From Dipteronia dyeriana (taxonomy: Eukaryota > Streptophyta > Magnoliopsida > Sapindales > Sapindaceae), in the NCBI GenBank assembly GCA_032871835.1, contig CM065299.1, positions 93,913,152-93,977,151 of the forward strand: DNA of 64,000 nt, written 5' to 3'. This document shows positions 1 through 10,885 of the stretch, piece by piece. Under the pieces are notes generated by a model that searched no databases, had not been told where the DNA came from, and saw nothing but the letters and a program-made list of their open reading frames with translations. The position numbers were made by a program, and so were the translations under genes. Every line of letters starts with the position of its first letter. Positions within the stretch are counted from its first letter, which is position 1.

Positions 1-1157
1 CTTATAATTTGATAATTAATTTTTTTAATCTTATTTTAGAGTTCAATTGCATCTAAATAATATTAATAAAATAAATTTAAAATATATTAATAGCTAAATA
101 ATTTTGTTTTATAATTATTAAATTATTTGTTCTAGTTATCCTTAATATATTAAAATATAAATATATAATAAATAGTTAGAAGGACATATATGTAAAAGTA
201 TTAATTTTAAGATATTTATAACTTAAAACAATAAACAGCTTATCACTTACATTCAGTTTTCAGTGAAAAAAATAAACATGTTTTTCAGTTTTCAGTTTTC
301 AGCCACTATTCAGTCATCGTAACATTCAACACTGTTCAGTTTTCAGACGAAAAATCAAACGAGGTCAAGACTTTTACAAATAAATTGTAGGGGTATTTTT
401 AACTTTTTAAAGTAAATCCTCAGTCGATTGTCAAATTAGATGGAAGTCTACTATTGACAAGGGGCTCTATTGCAAATCAATTAGTTAAATATTAAACCCT
501 TGGGAAGATACTCAGGGTAAGTTATCATAATTAACCTAATAATACTTATCCCGCTATTAAAAGTTAATTTCTTTTTAAAAAAATTCTTTAAAAGAAAATA
601 CTGAACTGATGTAATTACCCTTAGCTTTGATAATCAAACTTGATCGATTATTAAGTTTGTTTGACTAATATCAAAGAAAGTGAACACCAATTAACAAAAA
701 AGTTATTTCTTTATGTGAACGGATAAATCTAGACGATAAAGTTTGACTAACGAGTAAGGTGCGTGCCAATTGCTCACTTTTAAATATATTTAAAATGAAA
801 AAAAAAAAAAAGAAGAAATGTTTGGAGGCCAAGCTGCAATAGACCTCCAACATTGGGCATTTCCACCATTAGGCATTAGCGGACAAAACAAGCAAGCAGA
901 TTTCAAAACTCTGTTGTAATAATAAATTAATAACGTAGAGATTTAAAGCACATGTAGAGGATTAATGACGTTTAGGGTCGATTAGCGAAAAAGTAATTTG
1001 ATTGGTGAAGAAAAAGCCTCCTCCACCACCATGCCCATCTCTCTCTCCGACCTCGCTGTTTCTAAAACGGAGATGATTTCACTCTCTCTCTCTCTTTGTC
1101 TCTTTCTAAGGGTGTTTTAAAACGCACCGTATTGGTATCTTTATACCTTTGGCCTGG
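1..1157. other. AT-rich flank, no gene recognised
   Basis: AT-rich sequence with short homopolymer runs. Around 255-345 there is a run of CAGTTTTCAG-like words of the kind seen at ends of some TIR elements, but I could not pair it with a partner. No coding region or RNA gene is visible. Confidence 0.6.
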
Positions 1158-1165
1158 GTCATGTG

Positions 1166-1433
1166 TAGATATGACTACGGTTCGGTTTGAACCGTGGAAT
1201 CGAACCGTAACCGTATGAAATGAACCGTAACCGTCGATTTTCGGAACCGTGGAAACAAATATTCGGTTCCGGTTCATCTATTAAAAAAACCAGTCAGGAA
1301 CCGACGGTTCGATTCCTATTATGAAACCGCCGATTCCAATTTTTTATTTTTTATTTTTTATTTTTATTTTTTTGAATTTCTTAATAAAAAATGTTTAAAA
1401 AAAAAAACCGAACCGTCGGAACCGGCATGTCTA
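1166..1433. mobile_element. Non-autonomous hAT MITE, 268 bp
   Basis: A short element flanked by a perfect 8-bp duplication GTCATGTG (1158-1165 and 1434-1441), the length expected for hAT elements. Its left end begins TAGATATGACTACGGTTCGG and its right end finishes CATGTCTA. Both ends match the larger hAT element at 6948-10265, which starts TAGACATGACCACGGTTCGG and ends GGTCATGTCTA. The subterminal part carries repeated GAACCG/CGGTTC words shared with the larger copy. It has no coding capacity and is probably a deletion derivative mobilised by a transposase of that family. Confidence 0.88.
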
Positions 1434-1441
1434 GTCATGTG

Positions 1442-2261
1442 AACCTCTAAAGTGTCAGACTCTTTATTCTAGGTCCCCGGGTTGACTCATAGCAAGTCAA
1501 GAGTTGACTCAGATCATGACAATTCATGCTCTAAGTTGACTCAGAAATGTTGGAGATTTCAAATATATATAATTATAAATAATAAAATATACATTTTCTG
1601 TAGATATAATATGAAAAGTGTGAGAGAAGATAATTGGAATTTGCTCGACGGATGTAACTCTTTGAACCCAACTGAAGTACCTCTTTGTTTTTTTTTTTTG
1701 TCCTGAGTATTGAATTGACACAAATATATCTGATATAGATGCGGGAGATGACCCCTTTATAAAGGTGTAATTGTTGGAGTATTTTATCAGTCATGTGTCA
1801 TTTATGATAACAAGTACAATTTCAATAGACACATCGCTTATGCCAAGTGTACTCATTCTCATCTGTTTATATATGTTTTATGATATACTAATTTTATTTT
1901 TCTCTGCATGCAATAGTCATATAATTTCCTTTCTAAGAATTTCTAATGGAATACTTTGGTTTTACTCTATCACTAGGTTCCAAACTTTGTTGTATCCCGG
2001 AAGTGATTTGTCAAGAACCCTTTAGCAAACTCAATTGAGTGTTAACACTTAAAGGAAACTGTTAAAAGGAAATTTTGTTTATTTGAATGCCACGTCAATA
2101 GCGTTGACAAGTCAAAGGCTTATCCCATTCTACGTTAGAGAATTATTGGCCAGTCAAAAGCCTCCGCCGCTCAGGCTTCGAAAGAGATTGGACCCGATAT
2201 ATTGGGTTTCTGTAAACTACATAGGATAAAAGCCCAAGAGAAGAGTCTAGAAAAAACTCGG
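1442..2261. other. Intergenic sequence, nothing recognised
   Basis: No credible coding region. Short overlapping ORFs on both strands here are AT-rich and match no family I recognise. Confidence 0.55.
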
Positions 2262-2270
2262 TTATCAAAA

Positions 2271-2775
2271 GAGTGACGATAATAGCATTTCTTAAAAACT
2301 GTTTGTACACCCTTTCGTAATTACACCTATCAAAATTTTTGAAAAGAGATTTTATCCTTATAATCCATAAATTATCTATTTAAATTTCATTTTTTTTATT
2401 AATAACAATTTTAACCAGAATTAAAATTACTAAATAAGATAAAAAAAGTTTAAAGACACTCTAAACTAATTAAATTATTAAAAAAATAAATAATATCTCA
2501 TAAATCATTAGATTAAATATTAAAGTATTAAACTCTCTCTCATAAATTTTTTTCATTACCATATTAAACACTCCCCCTAATTACTCTTTCCTTTTTTTAA
2601 AATAAAAATCTTATTTTCATACTTTCTCTGTTAATCTCTGATTAATAGTTAAGAAAATAAAACTTATGAATATTTTGGTTTTTTCATTAACAGTATCATA
2701 TATATATATTAAATAGTCGATTTTAAAAAAATAAAAAAAAATATGAAAGCTTGGTTTGTTGCAACTAGATTCGAT

Positions 2776-2810
<35 letters not shown>

Positions 2811-3348
2811 GAAAGAATTAAAATTCTTTAGGCAATCACATACCTATAGGAGTAACAAAAAAACATTTTTATATTTCGATTTAAAAAAAAACAAAGGTAC
2901 TTGTTTTTGACTTTTTTTTGTAATATATAAATATATACGGTTTCTAAAAATTAAGTTTTTTCTTAACTTTTAGTCTTGCTTTAGAAAGAACTTAGATAAA
3001 AAATTAGAGATATGTATTAGAGAAGAGAGAATTTAATGAGGTAATTAAAAATTTAGGAGAGAGTATTTAATATGTACTAATTAATTTAAAGATTTAGGAG
3101 AGATAATTTTATTAATAATTTAATTAAAAAAAGATAACAAAGATAATCTTGTAAGAAAATGAAATATCTTTAGATTTTTTTTTTAAATTTAAATCTTGAG
3201 AATGAAGTGTTTTTAGAAAAGAAGTATAACAAGATTGTCGAAATAAGCAATCTTTTGAAAATTGTATAGTTTGTAAATAAACCCTAATTAATGCTAAAAA
3301 TATTCTTTCATTAATTATATTGTATTGTATTTTTGTAAGTACATACCA

Positions 3349-3385
<37 letters not shown>

Positions 3386-3897
3386 ATTATTAATCAACTT
3401 TATTATCATTTAAATTTTGTTTCCATCTTTAATTCTTTTAATTCTATCACTTTATTTCAAAAAAATAAATAATATCATTGTTCTTTAAAAAACAAATCTA
3501 TGATTGTTCTTTCGCTTCCCTTACTTCTATTTCTCTTCCATGTTTTCCTTTCACAAATTCAAACTATATTTTTCTTTATTCTTTTTCTCTCACCTAACGT
3601 CAATTAGCTTTCTCCATTTTTTCTTAACTATTTTCTATCAACAAAATCACTCAAATTTTAGGTTTTTCTTGTTGAAGATCCATTTTCTATTTGTGAAAGT
3701 TGTAGGGATGTAAGGTTTATGTCATGTATCAATTGATTTTGAAGTAGAAAAATGTTTAATGAAATTAAAGAATAACTAATATTGATAACAAAAAATTAAA
3801 AACAATGTCTAAAGCGTATTTAAAAGAAATAAAAACAAATATTATAGAGAAAACAATTTATAATGATATTGTTCTTCTAATAAAAATAATTTAAAAC
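2271..3897. other. Left arm of the MULE, non-coding, with AT microsatellites
   Basis: AT-rich interior of the TIR element. It holds two (AT)n runs, near 2779-2807 and 3352-3380. Reading frames here are low-complexity and not credible as genes. Confidence 0.6.
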
Positions 3898-3902
3898 TTA
3901 TT

Positions 3903-5080
3903 TGTTAATAGCAAAATTTGGCTAGGGACAAAAAAGAAAATTTTCAATTTCTAATCCAAATTAAAGCCCGAGTTCACCAGTCATTGAACCTCGGGTCCTA
4001 AGGATGAGCCATAAAACCACCCCCACAGAAGCGAGGAGGGGTTATCGAACTTCATAACTATCAGGAATGGAGTCCGACACGACCAGATCGAGCTCCTTAC
4101 GCCAACATTGGAATTCGGACAAAGCCTGACATATGGTTATTCAGGCTTCTTAAGATCGAAATTACCTCATAACCTCCATAAAATCCCGTCAACCTCTCCA
4201 GAAGCCTGCAATCCTCTCCAGAAACAAAAAGAGGGTCTTTAAAGATATCAGGTTCATGCTATAGCTTCGCTCTAATTCTTTAATAAAGATTCGAACCTAT
4301 CTGGACGAGAAAGAGAAAGCTCATTAACGCCATGCTACCCCCAATAAAGGTCGTCTCAAGCTCTAAAGGACCAGGAAAGATCAGGCCAAGCTTCTGAGAC
4401 CAGAACTAAGGCATGGGTCTACCTCGCTCTACGAAACAATGAACACCTAACTTGACGACCTCCGTGAAGAATCATGTCATGAATACACACAAGATCATAT
4501 CTACACTCTAACGAACATTAAAACTCTGCGTACGTGTAAGGCAAGAGATTGAGTCCAAAAAGGAAATAAACTTATCTCCATCAAATATATTCTCGAATTC
4601 GTTATTAATTCGAAGCCAACAAACTTTTAAAATAAGAGATCCCTCCCGGTAAGGAGGGAAGGGGTTCAGAGAATCATGGGAAGAGATACTCCGGTTTAAA
4701 CCACTTGGACCATGTATAAATACGCCAAACGCGAACGAGAGATGGAGGAGATGGCAAATAAACGAAGAAAGTTTTGTACTTCGGCCTAAATTCTGTAATC
4801 AGAACACGGTCTCCATTATTATCTACTATTCGACATGCACGAGGTTGCCACCCTACTGTATCCCAGAGAGATTAAGAGTGTTTAAGAGTATTTTTGTACC
4901 ATACTCACAGTTGATAATAAAGTCGTTACATTCCCGTCTTCATTGCACTTACATTTACACATTCATCTTTATTCAATCATGTTAGGTATATAAGGTACCA
5001 ACCTCGGCCACCACCTACGTGGTAGTGGTCTCGAGGGGGTTAACCGAAATTTCTCACCTTGAGTAAATTTTCCGTTAACA
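3903..5080 (+). repeat. 5' LTR of the Tat element (1,178 bp)
   Basis: Begins TG and ends CA. A TATA box (TATAAATA, 4715-4722) lies in a segment conserved with the 3' LTR (31046-31053) and is the likely U3 promoter. By eye the shared part differs from the 3' LTR at roughly one base in fifteen, so the insertion is not recent. This copy keeps about 640 bp of U3 that the 3' LTR lacks. Confidence 0.9.
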
Positions 5081-5081
5081 C

Positions 5082-5100
5082 TTTCCGGCGCCGTATGTGG
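5082..5100 (+). promoter_or_regulatory. Primer binding site of the Tat element
   Basis: Just downstream of the 5' LTR is TTTCCGGCGCCGTATGTGG, which resembles the TGGCGCCGT-type primer site of many plant Ty3/gypsy elements. It would prime minus-strand DNA synthesis from a tRNA 3' end. The exact tRNA is not certain because several bases have changed. Confidence 0.65.
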
Positions 5101-5870
5101 AAACATCCATACCGTAATTTTTACACTTATAAATTTATTGTTTTGCAATGATCATGAGGCTTCGCTCCTCTCAAGGACAACCAGAAACCTTAGGACATCC
5201 ATCTGCCTCTTCAACCCAGAAAGGACAGAAAAAGGGATAGAAATCCAAGCACCGTAAGCCAGTCTCGCATCAGCCAGGTGCAGAACGGGCTCCACCCCAT
5301 GACGGTGAACCAAGCTGTGATCAATCAACATGCAGCAACCATTGTGGAAAAAGTCTACCTCATTCTAACTGCAGAAGGATTTGATCCTCATCTGGCAGAT
5401 CTAGGAATCCAATGAGAGGCAAGCCGACCCACTGTCAGGCAGTCTGCCTTCAATCGGTTGGGACCCCCTCCCCCAGCCCCCCCCCTCCCCCCCTCCCCCT
5501 CCCCCTCCCCCTCCCCTTCACCTATCCTGGTCTACCATCGGACAAGGCCTATAACTTTCATTCTGGATACGCTAGGGCCCATGCCTCCAGTCCCGAACAG
5601 GTTGACCAACTATTGACCTAGACAGGTTAAGTCAGTAGCCGACGTTCCACCAAGGTTACCTTACAGCCCTCCTCGATTGGCGACTTCCAGAAGGGAACCT
5701 CGAGCTGAAGCCGGGGAGAGCCGACAAACTGCATAAACAGAGTTCGTCCCTAAGGACGGTAAAGTTTATCGGGGGGATCTGACAAGGAGAGCTCCGAGGT
5801 CGATTCTAAGAAGCACGAAAATAAGCACTTGAGGAACCAGCTGGCCAAGATGCATTAGGAGATCCAACCG
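5101..5870 (+). other. Leader / degenerate gag 5' region with a C-rich tract
   Basis: Untranslated leader and decayed start of gag. A CCCCCT-rich run at about 5464-5517 could form G-quadruplexes on the minus strand. The short ORF over this run is a by-product of the repeat. No intact start of gag could be fixed. Confidence 0.5.
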
Positions 5871-6947
5871 TTGAAAAGAGGGAAGGGTAAGGAGGTTAAA
5901 AATGACCCTCTTAGCGAGATGAACGCCCTATTTAGCAAAAAAATTCTGGAGGCGGAGCTCCCTCTGAAGTTTAAGATACCATTAGATAAGTTCTCCGGCA
6001 CAGAGGATCCTCTGAGCCACTTGGAGAGCTTTTTTCAACAGATGGAAGTCCAGAACACAACCATGGCCACTATGTGCCGGATGTTCCCTACTACACTAAC
6101 AGATTGTGCCAAGAACTAGTTTAGAAAGTTGCCTGCTGGCAGTGTGGACTCATTCATAAAGCTGTCAGCTGATTTTTGCTTACAATTCTAGGGAATCAAA
6201 CCCCAGACGAAGGATCCCATTCATTTACAGTATGTGATCCAGGAGTAAGGGGAAACCCTCTGGGCTTATGTGGAGTGGTTCCATAAGGAAGTCATCCAGA
6301 TGGGGGTCTTCACTAAGAAAGAGACCCTTACCAATTTTAGGTGGAACCTGTGGGCGGGCAAGATTTTTGATCCTTTGCCAAACGACCTACAGAGACCTAT
6401 CAAGAGGCCTATGATCGGGTTCTAGAGCAAGTTGAAGTCGATGAGTTGCTCAAGGTCAAGGTGGAGCATGCCAATATGAGAACGAAAAAATGACAAAAGA
6501 AGGAAGCTCTCAAACCTGAACTAGTACAGAAAAATCAAAACAAACCTCCCAACAGGTCAACCTTCCGTTTTTCCATTTCTCAACCCAAGTAAGAAAGGTA
6601 CCCAGTAAGGTGAACCCCTCCGCGTGTTTCGTCTCCTTCCAGGACAATAACCCCTGTAACGCGAGATGAGAGAGGATACGATCACTACACCCCCTTAGAT
6701 ACATCCCGTGAAACGATTTACCACGGTATTCGAGATATTAGGCTATTACAGAAGCCCGCACCCATGAAAGCCCCCATTGATAGGAGGAACCGGTATAAGT
6801 ACTGTGACTTTCATGAAGACGTGGATCATAACACCTCAGAGTGCTATAACTTGCGCAACCAAATCGAGGCTTTGATAAGTGGAGGATGCTTGGTAGAGTT
6901 CTTACAGCAGGTTAGGGACAACATTCCGACTGGGAGGGAAGTACAAG
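5871..6947 (+). pseudogene. gag: Tat gag polyprotein, first part (broken)
   Basis: Structural capsid protein of the retrotransposon. The stretch around 5964-6060 (PLKFKIPLDKFSGTEDPLSH) is typical of the Tat gag core, where an F/Y-x-G-x-x-D-P-x-x-H motif is conserved. Near 6795-6900 is a Cys/His segment (KYCDFHEDVDHNTSECYNLR) like the zinc-binding C-terminal part of Tat gag. The frame is cut by several stops, the first at about 6117, so no full-length product is possible. The hAT element at 6948 interrupts it, and coding similarity resumes at 10274. Confidence 0.8.
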
Positions 6948-9900
6948 TAGACATGACCACGGTTCGGTTCGAACCGTGGAACCGAACCGTAACCGTGTGA
7001 AATGAACCGTAACCATAACCGAAACCGTGGAACCGATTTCGAAACGGTAACCGGAACCGTAGGGTCGACGGTTCGGTTCCGATTCCTTCTAGTAAAAAAC
7101 CGACCAGGAACCGACGGTTCGGTCCCGGTTCCTGGCCTTTATTATTATTATTTTTAATTTGAATTAAAAAAAACACTTAAAAGAGCCGTTGGGCTCCAAC
7201 GGTCTGCTGACCGTAACGCCCAACAACTCAATTTTTTTTTCTTTTCCCCTTTAATTCTTTATTTCCTATAAATACCCCTCCTAATTCATTTTTTATCATA
7301 CAATTGCCCTCTCAAGTCTAAACTCTTTCTCAAATCTCAATTCTTATTATTCTCTTCAATTATCTCTCAATTAGTCAATTATTTATTTGTTTATATTTAG
7401 TGTATTGCAATTATTATTTTTTAAAATCATTTTAAAATCCTTGTCAATAATGTTTAAAATATATTTCCATTAAAAAATTTAATTTTAATTTCTTCCATTT
7501 ATCTTAATTTTTTTGAAGAGTTTTTTTACAAATTATTTTTTTCGATGGCAAGTGGAAGTGGAAGTGGAAGTGGAAGTGGAGTAAGAGATAATCCACCAAG
7601 GCATTCCGTTTCCAGGACCGGTGGTCGTATGTCGGAGCCGGATCCGGTCCAACCAGATAATATCGGTTTTGATGGCACCGATTACCATGAGTTCCTACAA
7701 CGACAAGCCTATCTTGAATCTCTAAACTATCCAATCAATCCAAATTCCTCTTTAATAATTTCTGAACCCAATTCTAACCAGCCTAGCGCCCCTAGCCCTA
7801 GCCCTGGTAATATGACAAGCCAATTAGAAAATATACCCGATTTTGCTGCAGATCCAAATTTTGAAGAGGCGGCAGAAAAGGATAAGAAGCATCTCAAATC
7901 TGATCTATTCGTTCTCCACATGAAGAAAGTCACGAAATCGAATGGAACATGTTGGGCGGTGTGCAATTACTGCCCTAAAGAATACAAGTGGACTAAATCT
8001 GGAGGATACGGCACATATAGGAAGCATATTACGACCCGTCATCCAGTAGAACTTGCCAAGGGGAATGCACAATCTCAAATTTCCAGGTTTTCTACCCCTG
8101 ACACTTAATTATTTAAATATAGTGATCAAGCTAATAGAGAAGAATTAGCTAGGATGGTAGCTGTAGAATATTTACCTTTTAGTTTTGGTGAAAAAGTTGG
8201 TTTTATTAAATATTGTCATAAAGCATTAAATCTTGCTGCATGTCGTGTCCCTTTGACCACTCTCACGCGTACAATGTATGATATTTATAAAATGGAAAAA
8301 AGGATTTAAAAAAAATATTTTACGAACTATATAGGTCGTGTTTCCGTATGTGCTAACATATGGACTGACCATTGGCGAATGCATTCATACTTAGGTATAA
8401 CTTGTCATTATATGGACAAAGCATGGACAATACAAAAAAGAATTCTTGCATTTAGAGTTTTTGATGATGCACATACTGCTGATAGTATTTATAAAAATAT
8501 GAAAATCATTTTTTAACAGTATAAAATTGAAAGCAAAATTTTTTCAATTGGTTTTGATAATGCTTCTAATAATACAGCAGCTATTCCTGCTTTAATTGAA
8601 TTATGCAAGCCTTATTTTAATAGTAAATTTTTTCATCAAAGATGTGCTTGCCATGTTTTAAATTTATACGTTCAAAAAGGTTTGGAAATTCTTCAAGCTT
8701 TTATTAAACCCATTAAAAAGACCCTCTCATATTTGTGGAAACATCCTAATGTTATGAAAGCATGGGTAAGATTTTATAAACAGGCAGGTAGACATCCCAT
8801 TAGATTTTCTCGTGATGTTCTAACACGTTGGAACTCTACTTATAAATTGCTTTGTGAAAGTTATGAATATAGAGATTTATTAGTTTCTTTAATGCAATAT
8901 AAAGTTAGTCAAATCAATCTTTATGCACACCATTGGGATGTTTGTACAAAAATTTGTAATTTGTTAAAAGTTTTTATAGTGCTACTAACAATTTATCAGG
9001 TATTTATTATCCTACTACTCAATTATTTATTATTGAGGGTTGTAATATTGCGGGTGCATTTGCTGACTGTTCATCTGATATACAATTACAGACATGCATT
9101 GAAGCTATGAAAAAAAAATGATTAGACTATTATAGGGAGTTTCCAACTATTTACCTGCTTGCGTTGTGTTTTGACCCACGTTGTAAACTAGATGTATTGA
9201 CAGATTATTTAACTCTTTATTATAAATGTTTAGGTATACAATTAGAAATTAATACTTATTGTGCTACAATTAAGATATTATTTTATCAGTTATATGATGA
9301 ATATCGTAGAATTTATGGTCCAACATTAAACATTAGTGTTCCACAAAATGAAAATGTCTCTCAAACTCGATCTTTTGGAGTGTTGGGGGCAGGGTCTGCA
9401 CTTTTATCCCAAAAGATCAAAAGATTACGAGGTTCTTCTTCTTCTTCAGCAAGTTCGATCTCGTATGATGAGATAAAAACTTATCACAGTACCAATTTTG
9501 AGTTTATAGGAGACGATGATGTGGATAAATTTGATATTCTACATTGATGGAGAGAACATGAAAAGCACTTCCCAATCTTATCTATAATAGCCAAACAGAT
9601 TCTTGCAACACCAGTTTCTACAGTGGCTGTGGAACAAGAGTTTAGCACGGGTGGAAATATTTTGGACGTAAGACGGTCGCTTTTGAGTCCAGAATCAATT
9701 CAAGTCAAAGTGTGTGTTGACGATTGGACAAAGGCTGGATATAGACAACAAGAAATGGAGCCAGAAGTGATTTATGATTTCTTCGGTGATGATCACACCA
9801 CCGGCACCGGAACGGATGGCAGCGATTAGTTACAGACTTACAAAATTAAATATGTAAAAGACAATAAAATGTAAAAGAACTACGTGGTCTTTGATTCCCC

Positions 9901-10265
9901 TAAACCCCGAGTCCGAGAGGATACGTAGGCAACTTAATTTTGGTACAAATTAAGTGCAAGACCAATTTTTTTCATTTTTAGTTTTATACATTTATTTCAA
10001 TTTAAGTATTTAGTATTTTTTTTTAATTTTAATTTCGGCTTACAGCCTTACACAATAAAATTCATTTACAATTTCATATTATTACATGTCTTATGTTTTC
10101 GTATTTTTTTTAAAATGAGTATAAATGTATAATAAGAAAAAAAAAGGAATCGAACCAGTGGAACCGGTGGAACCAAAACCGGAACCGTGGATCCGCAGTT
10201 CCGGTTTCGGTTCTAGCTCCTTCCAGAACCGGAATCGAAACCGGTCAGAACCGGGGTCATGTCTA
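6948..10265 (+). mobile_element. hAT transposon (3.3 kb, inactive) inserted in Tat gag
   Basis: Terminal inverted repeats TAGACATGACC (left) and GGTCATGTCTA (right) sit next to 8-bp duplications AGTACAAG (6940-6947) and AGTACATG (10266-10273), one mismatch apart. Both subterminal regions (6960-7135 and 10147-10255) are packed with GGTTCGG/GAACCG words, which in hAT elements usually bind the transposase. Inside is a degenerate RICESLEEPER-like transposase. The 268-bp element at 1166-1433 has the same ends. Confidence 0.92.
7545..9829 (+). pseudogene. hAT (RICESLEEPER-like) transposase, degenerate
   Basis: It would cut and paste hAT elements by binding the subterminal repeats. The start (7545) follows an AT-rich leader and opens with a Gly-Ser repeat. 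A BED zinc finger (CNYCPKEYKWTKSGGYGTYR followed by KHITTRH) lies at about residues 140-167. The catalytic core continues through RWNSTYKLL near 8829. The C-terminal hATC dimerisation region is at 9560-9720 (TPVSTVAVEQEF, then RRSLLSPESIQ). The chain is broken by stops at about 8106, 8308 and 8514, a frameshift near 8971 and stops at 9119 and 9545. Two of these lesions (9119, 9545) look like tryptophan-to-TGA changes. No active enzyme can be made. Confidence 0.9.
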
Positions 10266-10273
10266 AGTACATG

Positions 10274-10885
10274 CGGGGATCCGTGAGCACATCGAGAGGA
10301 GAAAAAAAAGTAGACAGATCCAATGCAGCAAATCCAGGTGACACATATCATCAGCGGGGGATCCATATTGGCTGGCACCTCCAATAATTTCAGAAAAAAC
10401 CATGTGAGGAAGGTCCATCATATAGATGAAAGGTGAGGTATCTTCAAGGTCGACCAGAGCCCAGCTAACCCCTCCCAGCCTGCACAGATTATTTTTATCG
10501 AGACGGATGTCTACAACACCGTGTAACCTCATGACGATCCCATGGTGGTCACGGTATAGATTGCCAACTTCATGGTCCATCGCGTGCTTGTTGACACAGG
10601 CAGTAACATCAACATCCTCTTCAAGGATACCTTAGAAAACTGAATTTGAAGCAATGGTGTTACAATAGCTGCACCACCCCGCTGTTTGGATTCACTCGGA
10701 ACTCGATCATACTTGTGGGATCAAAGATCCTCCCAGTAATTGCCGAAACAGCCCCCTTTCAGTAAAATATCATGACGGACTTTATGGTTGTAGATACCCT
10801 ATCGACCTATAATGCGATATTAGGAAGACCTTTCTTGTCATCCTCGAATGGGTCTTGTCCATTTACCATAACGTCCTAAAGTTTC
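10274..10885 (+). pseudogene. Tat gag end and aspartic protease (broken)
   Basis: Coding similarity to Tat polyprotein resumes right after the hAT insertion. The protease active-site segment VDTGSNINILFKDTL occurs near 10588-10632, with the catalytic Asp-Thr-Gly intact. A downstream AILGRPFL-like motif lies near 10817-10840. The protease would cleave the Gag-Pol polyprotein. Several stops and shifts interrupt it. The solo LTR at 10886 cuts the frame after YHNVLKF, and the reading resumes at 13077. Confidence 0.75.

Noticed and set aside
240..345. CAGTTTTCAG-rich block as the end of a TIR element
   Set aside because: No inverted partner or flanking duplication could be found in the window.
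5412..5621. ORF with a Pro/Ser/Leu repeat in the Tat leader
   Set aside because: Produced by the CCCCCT repeat; no gag similarity in this frame.
8682..9110. Plus-strand 142-codon ORF as a separate gene
   Set aside because: It is the middle part of the hAT transposase between two lesions.
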